A DNA stretch of 64,000 nucleotides, taken from assembly GCA_032716605.1 (NCBI GenBank), contig CM064560.1, forward strand, positions 17,661,324-17,725,323, read 5' to 3'. Under the pieces are notes generated by a model, which worked only from the letters and a program-made list of their open reading frames with translations, was not told where the DNA came from and did not search any database. Origin of the DNA: Paralithodes platypus. Lineage: Eukaryota > Arthropoda > Malacostraca > Decapoda > Lithodidae. Shown piece by piece: positions 20,532 through 31,543 of this stretch (the first letter of the stretch is position 1; every line of letters starts with the position of its first letter). The position numbers and the translations under genes are program-made.

Positions 20532-22284
20532 GTTGCAGAGACCATCCCTTCATCGGTCCCGGACTTAGTATGGCCAGTGAATGGTCAAGTGTCTGAACCC
20601 CGGCAACAACCGGAAATTATGGAAGTGCTGGATGAGCCGGAGGAAATTGAACTGTCCTCAGCACAACCAAGACAGACTGAGGAAGGGTCTGAAGTGGGGT
20701 CAGAATCTTCAAAGGGATCTCACAGTAAATGTATAACAGCTGATGATCTCAATTATATTTTACACAGAGTCATGCGCCAATATAATGTTCCTAAATCTCA
20801 GGATACTTCCATAGCTACGACGGGAGCTCCCCCGATGGGTTCAGTTGTGCGGCCTCTAGAGCCAGCCAGAGTTGTGCCACCTAATATATCACTTCCCCCT
20901 ATTAACTTCAACCAGGCGACCACCGCGGCGAGTGGCACGGCAGTGCCCGCCTCATTAACAACTACCAATGTTCGTTTCATCACGGACATTACTCCCCCTC
21001 CTCTTGATAAACTTCCCCATAGGAAAGGCCCTATGCCTCTCTTATATGGTCCCGGCTGCTCGTGGATTCAAGTCACGGCAAAAAACCCGAGCATTGCACA
21101 GACAACTATATCAGGGGAGATCCCAGTTCCTATTGAGTGGGTAACTGAGATGTCTAAAAGTAAGAAGTTGAGGGCCAAGGACAAACAGGGGCAATTATTG
21201 GATGTAACTATCAAAGCTATCCCTAATGTGTATTCGCATGAATTCTTTGTTTATTCTGCTACTCCGGCATTACCTCCTGCCTCATCTGCATGACTCTTTG
21301 CTGATTGGACAAAGTCTGACGGCGTGAACGATATTAAATAGCTCAATACGCTAACGTCGGAGTTGGATACAACTCCGGTTCTAGATCAGTCTCACAATCC
21401 AGTTCTGCAGGTGGGGCAGGTAGGTCTAGGCCCGTGGGTGGACTGGGAGGCTGAGGCGCAACAGTTTTCAGCTACGATCACGTCAAAATCCTCCCACAAA
21501 ATACCTCAGGATAACCACATTTGGTTCCCAATGCCTATCAATAAAGCCGGAGGGGTTTCTCCTGCTCTCTTTGAATTCCTGTCTGCCCCTAAATTGTCTC
21601 TTTATGACTTGCAGGAACCCTTCTCTACCCCCCCTTCGGCATACCTAGACAGAGACTTTAAATTGAGGAATAAAGCTTTTAGACTATTTGGGTGACATCC
21701 GAATAGCCTTGTTGGAGGCTGTTCGTGCACGTCAGGACTTAAGAGTGTATATGGTTAAGAAGTTACCGGACGATATTAGTCGCCGCGTAACCCTTTCCCC
21801 TGTGTTAACTGCCTCTTTACTAAACCTTGAGACTTGGAAAGCAGTGTATAATATGGTTGACAGCTTGCAGCCGAGTACTTCCCAGGCTAGGAAGGAGCAC
21901 TTTAACCCTTCTTGCCCGGTCTCGCCATCCTAAGGACATTATTGAGATCCAGGCGATCTGACCGAAAAACGTCGTAATAGGCTAGCCCTATCTTTGTTAT
22001 TTTAACTGCTAGAGAATTCACACGCATCTCAAAACGTAGCCGTTTTTCGTATCTGTAGACTGACGTTAAGTAGAGCTCCCTAGGTCAACTGGTTCAGTTG
22101 TGATGACAATTCAGTGGAGCGCATTTTTCCACGATTTTAGCAATATCTCACAATAATAACAACTAATCTTGTTCTCCAAAACCATAACAACAAAAGTCGG
22201 ACTTCTCCTTCTTAATTTCGAAGGTGCGCTTCGGCAGGCTTTGTTTACATATGGTTCGACGCACGGCTTTCAAACCAAGCTTAA

Positions 22285-23183
22285 CCCTTCCTTCCCGGAA
22301 GGGCTCTTGAACGCCCATAAAAAAGCATACCCGAGCTGCCCGGAAGGGCTCTTGAACGCCCAGTGGTTGAAAGCCTGTGAGCTTGGTGTGCGAGGCGTCG
22401 GTCCGACGCATGTAAACAACAGCCGGCTGGACCGACGCCCCGCATCTCCGGCCACAAGAAGGAGTGCGTCGCTTGTTCGTGTGTGCCTGTATGTTGTTGT
22501 TAAGTATCGAAAAGTAGTGTAAAGTGGCTGTTTTTGCCATAAAGTTATCTCCAATGAAATCATCATCACAACTGAACCAGTTGTTGTTGTTGTTGTTGTT
22601 CCCCAAGCTGCCTGGCCGAACAGCCCCAAGGCCCCGAGCAAGGCCAAGGCCATAACCGAGCGCCCCCACAGAACCCTCCCTGCCGACCACAATAAAGCCT
22701 GGGTGACCGAAGCCACTCCATGGCGGGGAGCTGAGGAGGGTGCGGAAATGCCCGGGAAACCAAAACCCCACCCAAGGCCCTGTGCCCTCAGCAATTATGA
22801 GAAAGTTGAGGGGCAAAGGAAAAATGTGACACTTTGGCTTCCAATCTTGGTAGATTGGGAGGTCAATCCACGCAAGAGACGCCGTCACTTGAGATCTAGA
22901 AAATATATAAGTAAAAGGAACAGTCAGAGTAAGCTAAGGGTATGGCAGAGATCGCTCAGTTCTCACTCTGATAGACCAGCCCATCACAACTGAACCAGTT
23001 GACTTAGAGAGCTCTACTTAACGCCATTCTACAGGTAAGAGACACATCTACGCTTGGGGATGCACGGGAATGCGGAAGCAGTCAGAATAACAAAGATACA
23101 GTAGCCTAGGCGTAGAAGTTTTTCGGCCAAAACCCCCGGGTTTCGGGGAATATATATATAATACATAGCCGGGGCTGGAGGGT
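22285..23183. mobile_element. TTAA-flanked piggyBac-type element (inner)
   Basis: Starts after TTAA at 22281-22284 with CCCTTCCTTCCCGGAAGG and two copies of gggctcttgaacgccca. It ends CCGGGGCTGGAGGG before TTTAA (one extra T). The same ends occur in the autonomous element 31352-39352. An AAC-tailed SINE is inserted at 22583. Confidence 0.8.
22583..22981 (-). mobile_element. AAC-tailed SINE, copy C (5'-truncated)
   Basis: Same family as 7099-7627, minus orientation, lacking about 130 bp of the 5' end. A perfect 19-bp target duplication CATCACAACTGAACCAGTT lies at 22564-22582 and 22982-23000. It sits three levels deep: SINE in inner piggyBac MITE in outer MITE in DIRS. Confidence 0.9.
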
Positions 23184-23283
23184 TTAATAGGCTTTCAAGC
23201 TTACGGATATTAAAATGACACCCGGGCTCCTGGCCATCTGCCGCGGTGTCATTTTAAAATGACAACCGGGGAGGTGGGGTTAA

Positions 23284-25201
23284 GAAACCGTACTCCAAGC
23301 CTAAGAGTGGAGGTAAGTCACAACCTAATGGTGCTAAGCCCTTTCGGGACCCCATGTCTCCCCCAGCTCAAGGAAGTACAGTACTCCGCACAAGCCTAAA
23401 CAGGGAAAACAATCAGGCAAGTGGTATAATAAGAATAAGTCACAACACAAACCAGGTCAGGGAGCGACATCTGCAAAAACCAGTCAGCCGTCTACCCCTA
23501 CCCCACCACCAGCAAAAAACTAGTTATTCAAACTCCCTCTCTCCCGGGGCCTATCGAAGGCGAGTTGGATCCAAGGGTAGTTCCACCGGACAAGCCCAGT
23601 CAAGTAATTGGGTTATTTCGGGCGTGTCACCGGGCCTGGCCCCGGGGAACTTGGGCAAGGACAGTGGTACGCAAGGGCATCACCTGGCGGTGGCTCCGGC
23701 GACCTCGCTTACGTCAAGCTCTAGAAGTCAATCATGTATCTTTAGAGGTGGAATCACTAGTCCAGGAAATGATCACCAAGCATGTCATCGTCCCAGTCAA
23801 TCCACTTTGCCCTGTTTTCAAGTCCAGACTTTTTCTCGTACCGAAGAGGGACAGTGTTCAGATGCGACCGGTCGTAGACCTATCGTGTTTGAACACTCAC
23901 ATTCACAATTCACCCTTCAGGATGCTCACTGTGAATCACATCAGGCTAACACTTCCTCCGCAGGGTTGGATGTGCTCGTTAGACCTGACAGATGCCTATT
24001 GGCATGTCCCGGTAAACAAAAGGTTCTACAAATTCCTCACCATGAGGATCAGGCAAGAGACTTATGTCTTTCAGAGAATGCCATTCGGGTTGAACCTTGC
24101 ACCGAGAATATTCACAAAATTAGTCCGGCAGGCCCTCATGCCAATGTTAAATCAGGGGATCAAGGTGTTGTGGTACCTAGACGACTGGCTGGTAGTGGCG
24201 GAGTCGGAGAGTTTATGCAAAATCCATGTCAATTACATTATAAATCATGTACAATCCCTAGGGTTCAAGGTCAACTTGGCAAAGTCACAGCTTGTTCCCA
24301 CACGGGTAATTCAGTGGATAGGGCTGGTCTGGGACACAGCCAATCTTACTCACAGTCACGAGTGTGGACAACCGCGACAGATTTTGAAAGAAATTGTTTG
24401 TGTTTCTCCACAGTCTGAACACCACGAGACGGGCTTGGGAATCCCTGGTCGGCTCTCTAACTGGATTCAACTAACTGTAAAGTTGGGCCGGTTGAAAGTA
24501 AAGAGATTAATCTTGGAAGGAAACAAATATTTACCGCTATTGCCAGCGGGAAAACTGTGGAAAATTCCTCCATTAATTCACAACTTACTGTCGGTCTGGG
24601 CGAGGAGAGAAATCTTGCACTCAATAATGAAATGGGCTTCTCCCCCACCTACGGTATGGATAGACACAGACGCTTCAGGGACAATAGGCTGGGGTTATCA
24701 GTCGAGCCTAGGCCATCAGGGCCAAGGTCTTTGGTACCAAACCGAGAATTTTCATATCAACGAGCAAGAGCTCTTAGTCCCTTTGTTTTTCCTTCAAACT
24801 CACGGCAGGGGAAATCGGTAGCTTTTCGAATGGACAATTTGAATGTGGTGCACTGCATTCAGAAGCAAAGGTCAACGAGGTCTCGGAAGTTGCTAGACTT
24901 GTCAGAGAAGATTTTTGTTCTGGCCGAAGAGCTGAACATTTACCTTCATGCATCATACCTCCCAGGCGTGGCGAACGTCTGGGCGGACGCTCTGTCCCGG
25001 CGACAGAGCACCAAAGTAGAAAGGGCAATCAAGCAAAACATCTTCAACAAGATGATTGCAGAGCCATACCGTCCACAAGTGGATCTATTCGCGTCCGAGG
25101 AGAACCACAGGCTTCCTCTCTACCTAACCCGCCGAGGAGTGACTTCGGCGGGGGGTCCAGACGCATTGTTGGAGGACTGGAACAGGTGGAATTCCATTTA
25201 A
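23284..25201 (+). pseudogene. DIRS-like reverse transcriptase / RNase H
   Basis: The main frame 23565-24821 has IVPVNPLCPVFKSRLFLVPK, VQMRPVVDLSCLN, SLDLTDAYWHVPVN, the motif FGLNLAPRIFTKLVRQA, and the active site LWYLDDWLVV (YLDD intact). The RNase H region starts TVWIDTDASGTIGWGYQ. The frame then shifts, and 24557-25201 continues with FRMDNLNVVHCIQKQ and GVANVWADALSRR, the RNase H end of DIRS elements, followed by VDLFASEENHRLP, a signature of DIRS pol. At least one frameshift near 24790 breaks it. Confidence 0.85.
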
Positions 25202-25403
25202 CTTTTTCCTCCTACCGACGCTTCACTCATGTGTCAGGTAGTTCACAAACTACGGGGTTACCGGGGCTTAGTCTCATGATTGCGCCTCTGTGGGCGGCTC
25301 AGGTGTGGTACCACCAGTTGAAAATGTGGTGTGAGAACCCGGTGTCGCTCCCGATCCCGTACTTCCACTTGGAGACAATTGGCAACCTAAACACTTTTGC
25401 CTT

Positions 25404-25837
25404 TTGGACATTCAGAATGCTAAATGGTTAACTCCGTATGGAGAGAGCATTACTAATAAATTCCTCAATCAGTATACTATGTCTACCAGGAGACAATATC
25501 AATCGCATTGGATAATATTCACAACCTGGATAGTAGAAACGGCGCAAACTGACGCATCAGTAGCTTTGGTTTTTAAGTACAGTACTTGGACTATTTGTTT
25601 GAACAAAAACACCTTTCTGTAGTTACACTGAAGAATCATCTGTCTGCTATTAGAACCCCCTTTTATGACTTAACAGGTCTATCTATACCGCAGGCGGAGG
25701 AGAAGGGGTTGATGAGGGCATGTTTCAAGCTTCGCCCACCACCCCGTCAGCTCATGCCTACCTGGTCACTTGACAAGGCTTTGTCTTTGCTTCATTCGCG
25801 CAAGTATAATCTCGTGCCGGATTTTGACTCATTATGA
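25404..25837 (+). pseudogene. DIRS tyrosine recombinase, N-terminal part, truncated
   Basis: Two overlapping frames give YTMSTRRQYQSHWIIFTTWI and VTLKNHLSAIRTPFYDLTGL, then ACFKLRPPPRQLMPTWSLDK. These are the SAM-like DNA-binding part of DIRS recombinases (R..Y...W..F..W; L..LSAIR). A frameshift lies near 25590. The catalytic half is missing because the LINE at 25855 has replaced it. The catalytic half of another copy is at 45951-46490. Confidence 0.8.
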
Positions 25838-25854
25838 AAGAAGGCTGTGTTCCT

Positions 25855-26478
25855 TATTTCTTACAGTTTCTTACAGTAGATCCTCTGGAAAAAGGCAAAC
25901 TATGCCTGTGTATCCAGCTCAGTACCAGTACTTGCACTGCTGCGGTCGTTCACGGTGTTGGCGGCGGCGGAAGCAAACGCAACATTTTTACTATTCTGTA
26001 TTTTTTTTTATAATCAAACTTCAAATCTTGTCTTCCCTATGCTTTATCAAGATTACTTTCAAACTCCCTTATTGATTCGGAATCGACTACATACTGGGGC
26101 AGTGCGTTCCACTCATTTACCACTCTATCACAAAATGAGTTCTTTGCCTTCTCAAGCCTATTTCTTTCTTTGTAAATTTTCTTAGAGTGTCCTCTCGTTC
26201 TTGTTCCCTCCCGCATCAAGAAGATACCTTCACACACATCCTCATCGTACTTTCCTGACACTATCTTAAAAGTCTCTATCATATCCCCTCTCTTTCTCCT
26301 ATATGCCAGTGTCGGAAGCCCCAGTGTCCTCAACCTCTGCTCATAGCCCGCGTTCTTCAACGTTGGTACCAGCTTTCTAGCTCTCCTCTGCACTTTCTCC
26401 ACTGCTTCTATATCCTTTACCATATATGGAGCCCACACCTGGTTCGCATATTCCAGGTGCGGCCTAACCAGCGCTCCT
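25855..26478 (-). mobile_element. CR1/L2-like LINE 'A', copy 2, 3' end
   Basis: Minus-strand, 5'-truncated copy. One frame of about 133 codons (26438-26037) reads MWAPYMVKDIEAVEKVQRRA, then TRGHSKKIYKERNRL and NEWNALPQYVV. It is followed by a 3' end with ttacagtttcttacagt repeats (25858-25877). The uninterrupted order here is the reference for the interrupted copy at 16290-18292. Confidence 0.85.
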
Positions 26479-26922
26479 TTATGTTAACCTGAACCTTTTG
26501 GTTCCTTGGTTGTGTTGGTGTTTTGTGCACCTGGAGGAAAACTTTGTTTCTCCATGTAACCGTTACTTCTTTGTGCATCGTTATTTTTTTTTTTTTTTTT
26601 TCCTTCGGTTTCCTTGAAACCATTTAGTACACAGAGGTCTAAAACCCTGAGACCCAGAGAGAACGGAGGGACACAGGAGCCCCGCCGACTCCGGGACTCG
26701 AAGCATGCAATTGTATAGGGTTAGTTGGTGCTCTTGCACTGGAGGAAACTTGTTGCTCAATTTGGTCACATGCAAACTCTTTCTATGTTAAGAAATTAAC
26801 ACATAATTGTGTTGGTGTTCTTGCACTGGAGGAAACTTTGTTGCTCCATTTGGTTTCATCCAAACTCTTTCTATTTAAGAAATTAACATATAATTGTGTT
26901 GGTGCTTATACCTGATTTACTC
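26479..26922. repeat. Older dispersed/tandem repeat flanking the Gypsy insertion
   Basis: Contains gaaaccatttagtacacag ... gagacccagagagaacggag and repeated ttgtgttggtgttcttgcac tggaggaaac units (three). The same sequence resumes after the Gypsy at 44206-44360. Poly-T at 26586-26602. No gene. Confidence 0.65.
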
Positions 26923-28228
26923 TGTAAAGGCAATGTATTTATTACTGTATTTTGTTTGTTTTTCTATAAATATTATATCGTATCTTCATTATTTGTAACA
27001 GACTCGGTGAGGCAACTGTACCGAGCGACCCTGTGTGTACGTATGTATGTAACCCTGTCAGTTCCTCGCCTAATATGGTAAGGTTCAAATTAGATTATAT
27101 TCTTGGACTTTTATTGCTTCAATCATATTGTTTCATTCCTATTGTTTCACTATGTAAAGGTTCAAGGTTACGATTATTCATGGAGTTTCGTTCCTGCTTT
27201 ATTTTAGTCTCGTTTTCTTTACCCGAACTTTGGATTATAGTTATACAGTTTCTTTCGGGGTTTCAGTGCTTCAACTAATTATCTTCCCTATCTCATTCTG
27301 TATTTATGGATCTTGTCAGAGGTAATGTATGGGTTTGTGGGACCTAGTCTTTTCACTCTACGTCCAGCCTCAGAATCAACGGGACTAAGGTAAAGGAGCT
27401 TAACACTCTTCATATTCTTTTGTTTCTTTTTATCTTTTCTTTCTACCACATTAGACGAATTTTAACTGATAGGGAGTCAATATTGTTGTAACTATAATAA
27501 GACAGATTTTCATTGGTTCTGTAAGGTAAAGATACTGTTTGTTTTTGTATTGCACTTCAGAACCTTAATATTCAGTTCCTGTTATAAGAGTGTAATTTTC
27601 GTTTTGTTTACTTAGTTAATTACTCTTTAAGTTATCTGAGTTCTTTTCTCTGTCGAGAATAATAAATCTTGAAATTCTAGGAGGGTAATCTAAAGTTATT
27701 TATTTATTAAGCTGTATGTCAATTGTATATAGTTTATATATTGTTTTGTTTATTCTATAAGGATCCTACACCAGCCGAGGGCCGGGTTGGTGAGGCGTCC
27801 ATCATTCCCCTGCCAATGAGAGTCTGCCCAGGTCGTCCCCTTTGGAGCCGCCCAGTAGTGATGGTCTCTGGCGTGCTACCCTGCATTATCCCTCACTGAG
27901 ACTGACCCTGTTTGTCTTCTTCCCGGCCATAGCTTCGGGAGGGAGAACTGAAGAACTTCTAAAGACACATACTTTATTAATATTAATATTAATATTAATA
28001 TTAGTGGGGCTAAGTATACCTGGGTAGACTACTCGAGGGAATTCTATTAATTTATACTCTTCTTTTGGTTTCACTTACAGAAGCTAATTGCTACTTAATA
28101 ATTTTTTGGCAAGAACTTTTATATATATTGTAAATAAATGTAAAGTTTTATTTCTGACTTTTCCTTTTGGTTACCTTGGGTGTTAGGTGTGAGAATCTTT
28201 CTTTTATTAATGTTACCGAGCCTTTACA
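26923..28228 (+). repeat. Gypsy 5' LTR (1306 bp)
   Basis: Begins TGTAAAGGC and ends GCCTTTACA. Near-identical to 42897-44205. Short ORFs inside it are not genes. It carries a short ATT repeat at about 27978-28003 that varies by a base between the LTRs. Confidence 0.95.
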
Positions 28229-28247
28229 AGTGGCGACCTTTGCCAGG
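28229..28247 (+). promoter_or_regulatory. Probable primer binding site of the Gypsy element
   Basis: Immediately after the LTR the sequence is AGTGGCGACCTTTGCCAGG; from TGG onward it could pair with a tRNA 3' end (CCA). I have not matched it to a specific tRNA. Confidence 0.6.
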
Positions 28248-28485
28248 ATTCTCTCACTTCACATCTGGTATCCATTTGGAACTGGGAATTTAGCTATGCA
28301 TTTGTTTCTGTTTAGGTCCGGTAGACAGATCGGGCCTGTCACTGTCCTTGGGGCCCGGAAGTGACAAACCCCCATCTTGAGACTAATCATAAAGGTACTT
28401 GATCACAGTAGCCTTTTGTCTAGTTGGGTTATAGCTGCATTATATTGAGTCAAATTTCCAATATTTTAATATTTTACTTCGCAAC

Positions 28486-29467
28486 ATGGAACATACAATA
28501 GAAGCCTTAAGATCGGAAGCGGAGTTAATTGGTCTTATTGGACCAGATATTGCCAAGTATGTTATAAATGCCCAAAGTCAAGCCAGGGAGGACAGGGTAA
28601 GAGAACGAGAGGAGAACGCTAAAGCGGCAGAGAGACTACATGAGGAGAACGCTAAGGTGGCAGAGAGACTACATGAGTTGGAGTTGGCTAGGATAAAAGC
28701 TCAAACGGGTAAGTCCCTGGATAGCCAGGCCCATGTTAGTAGACCCACGTTACCATTGTATCGAGAAGGTGAAGATATTGGATCCTTCTTAGTTAGGTTT
28801 GAGAGAATTGCCCAGTTGCTGAATGTGTCTCAGGAATCTTATGCTGCTAGATTAGGTAGCGTTCTGACAGGCAAGTGTGTGGATATCTATACAAGTCTAT
28901 CCGAAGAGATAACTGGTGACTATGAGCTCTTAAAGAAGGCTTTACTCAAAGGCTTTCACAAAACCCCTGATAGCTACCGGCAGGATTTCAGATCAAGTCG
29001 CCTTAAAGAAGGAGACATATGAGCTCTTTTCTATTAAGTTGGCCGGTTATTTGACCAATGGATTGAAGCCAATGACGTTCAGAAAGATTTCCATTCACTC
29101 AGATCCCATGTCATTCTTGATCAACTTGTGTCCTCAGTACCCCCAGAATTGAGAACTTTCATCAAGGAGAGTGGTGTAAGAGATCTGGAGACTGCAGTCA
29201 AGCTGGCCGATAATTGGAGCTCTGCCCATCGTATTCCCTCCAGGATTTCTCAGAGTAAGGGTAAGCCTAAAGGGACTGGGATTATTCAGCAACCTACTGC
29301 CGAACAGCCTACCCAAAGCAAGTTTAAACCAACTCAGACTTCACGTGGTAAGAGTGATTATAGCAATGTTACCTGCCATGGCTGTGGTGAAAGGGGCCAT
29401 ATCCGTCCCAACTGTCCTCAGAATCCCTCAAGATTTAAGACTAATGCCTCTCCTCCCAATCCTCAGG
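28486..29467 (+). pseudogene. Gypsy gag, frameshifted
   Basis: Starts at an ATG at 28486. A charged helical segment (about 28590-28710) contains a duplicated EENAKxAERLHE, likely coiled coil. The capsid-like part reads LPLYREGEDIGSFLVRFERI, then AARLGSVLTGK. The frame breaks near 29010 and again near 29058, then runs from about 29060. The zinc knuckle is CHGCGERGHIRPNC (CX2CX4HX4C) at about 29374-29415. Gag packages the element RNA. Confidence 0.85.
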
Positions 29468-30110
29468 TACATATAGGGTTTTGTCTTGATGATCGCTTTA
29501 ATTACTCCCAATACATGTTCTCTGGTACAGTCAATGGGGCCTGTGTCTCTACCATACTTCGGGATACTGGGTGTAGCGGCATCATAGTGTCAGAGGAGGC
29601 CCTCCCTGATGTAGACGTGACTAATTGTGATAAGGTTGAAGTAGCTGATTATCTAGGTAGGGTTGATACTTTCCCCAAGGTTAAGTGTTACCTACGATGC
29701 CCTTGTTTTGACGGTTGGACAGATGTTATAAGAGCTCCCATTAGTTGTTGCAGTGTTTTAGTAGGTAATGTCCCAGGGGTTAAACTCTCAGATAATGCTT
29801 CTAATCCTGATCCTGATCCTGATACTTTTAAAGTCCAACCCCCTTTGAAGGATAACCCTATTTTTGTACAGAATGAACTAACCCATCCTCCTACGGTTTC
29901 TGTTGACAACCCTAAGCATGTTCTAGCCGTCCAGACTAGGTCGTCTAAAACTAGGAAATTCCATCCTCTTGTAGCTCCTTCCTTCGAGCCTTTAAAAGTG
30001 ACTCCTAGTCAGTTTTCAGACCTACAGAAAAATTGTTCTAGCCTAGCCACTGTTAGGATGAAGTGCGCTTCAGGTGAGACCGAAGAGACTAGAGATGGTA
30101 ATACAGTATG
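29468..30110 (+). pseudogene. Gypsy protease region
   Basis: In the same frame as the zinc knuckle. The aspartic protease motif LRDTGCSGIIVSEEAL (D-T-G) lies at about 29552-29600. It is followed by a linker rich in Pro/Asp (DPDPDPDTFKVQPPLK). The frame is lost near 30110 before the integrase begins in another frame. Confidence 0.8.
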
Positions 30111-30691
30111 TTCAGGTATGATAACATTGACGGGCTTATGTACAGGAAATGTATTAAGTCAAAGAAACGAGACAGGGTGGATAAGTTAGCCTTAGTTGTT
30201 CCTCTTGACTGCCGGAAGTCTGTCCTTTCTACGGCTCATGAAAGTCTTCTTGCAGGTCATCTTTCACATAGGAAGACAGAAACTAGAATTAAGGAACAGT
30301 TTTATTGGCCCGGTCTTACCCCAGACATTAGAGATTATTGCAGGTCCTGTGACAAGTGCCAGCAGTTTTCTTCAAAAGGCCGGGTGAAACCAGTACCTCT
30401 CCAACCTATGCCAATAATGACAGAACCTTTCTCACGTGTAGCTATAGACCTAGTGGGACCCATAAATCCACCGTCATCTGAGGGACACCAGTACATTCTT
30501 ACAATGATAGATTTTGCCACTGGGTTTCCAGAAGCCATGCCACTGAAAAATATATCTTCTAATGCAGTAGCTGAAGCATTAATCTCAATCTTTTCCAGGG
30601 TAGGCATTCCCAAAGAAATTCTCTCTGATAATGGAACTCAGTTCAAATCTGACTTGATGAAAGAATTGCATAGACTGTTAGGTGTTAAGCC
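30108..30691 (+). pseudogene. Gypsy integrase, N-terminal part (cut by hAT insertion)
   Basis: The HHCC zinc-binding motif is visible as HLSHRKTETRIKEQFYWPG followed by CRSCDKCQQ. The catalytic core has AIDLVGP (first Asp) and ILSDNGTQFKSDL (second Asp). The frame ends at 30691 where an 8-bp duplication and the hAT end begin. The catalytic Glu lies 10 kb away at about 40690. Confidence 0.9.
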
Positions 30692-31543
30692 CAGGCTGGG
30701 AAATTAGGTATAGCCCGGCAGCCCGGCTAGCCCGGATATGTTGCTGGGCAAGTGCTTTTTAATGTTGGTCTGCCCGGCGGTTGCCCAGGGGACAAGTCAA
30801 ATTTTTTGCCTTTTAACCCTTGAAAAATGCTAAAATGAATATAAAAACAAACATACACACTTTCCATAAATATAAATAAAGTATAAGAGACAGGCAGATG
30901 TATCTACTATTTCCACTTTCAACGACCATTGGTTACTGGTAACGTAACGGCTGGTTTTCGATTCACGTTAATTTCACGTCACTATTCTCTCTATCTCCTC
31001 TCCTCCTCTCCCCCCCCCCCTCCCCCCGTAGGCCTACATAATATTATAACCGTTGGACGGTTGGATAGAGAAGAGGTACTTCCGAATAGGCGGCTCGCTC
31101 GCCGCTCTTTATCAATAACATTAGTGTTTCAATTATCGCCGGGGAAGCACGTGTTTAGTGAGAAAATGTACTATAATGAGTGTGTCTAAGAAATAACAGG
31201 CTTCCTTGACAAGATTCTTAACACTAAAACAACCACCATCAACAAGTACAACTAGGTAAAACCGTTGTTTTAAAATAGTTTGTTAACTTTTTTGTATCTA
31301 GCCTAGTCAGTCTGTCAGACGATAGATTTCTCTTATTGACTCGCCTCTTAACCCCTCCAACCCGGATGGGCTCTTGAACGCCCATAACAACCTCGGCCCG
31401 CGCAACCCGGAAGGGCTCTTGAACGCCCATTGCTTGCATGCGTGCTTTCGAATGCCGCGCGTACATTTTCGGTATCGTGGGACGGTAGGTGGCGCCACCA
31501 GGCGTAAACTCCGCCACAGCAACAGTATCTACCCCGACGCCAT

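Larger units (their letters stand above)
21906..23279. mobile_element. TTAA-flanked piggyBac-type element (outer) in DIRS gag
   Basis: Bounded by TTAA at 21902-21905 and 23280-23283. Ends CCCTTCTTGCCCGG and, complemented, CCCCACCTCCCCGG. Removing it restores the gag frame across the junction. It carries a nested second TTAA element (22285-23183) and no transposase. Confidence 0.85.

Noticed and set aside
27033..28074. Small ORFs in the Gypsy LTRs (also 43007-44050)
   Set aside because: The same frames occur in both LTRs and have no domain; they are shadows of LTR sequence.
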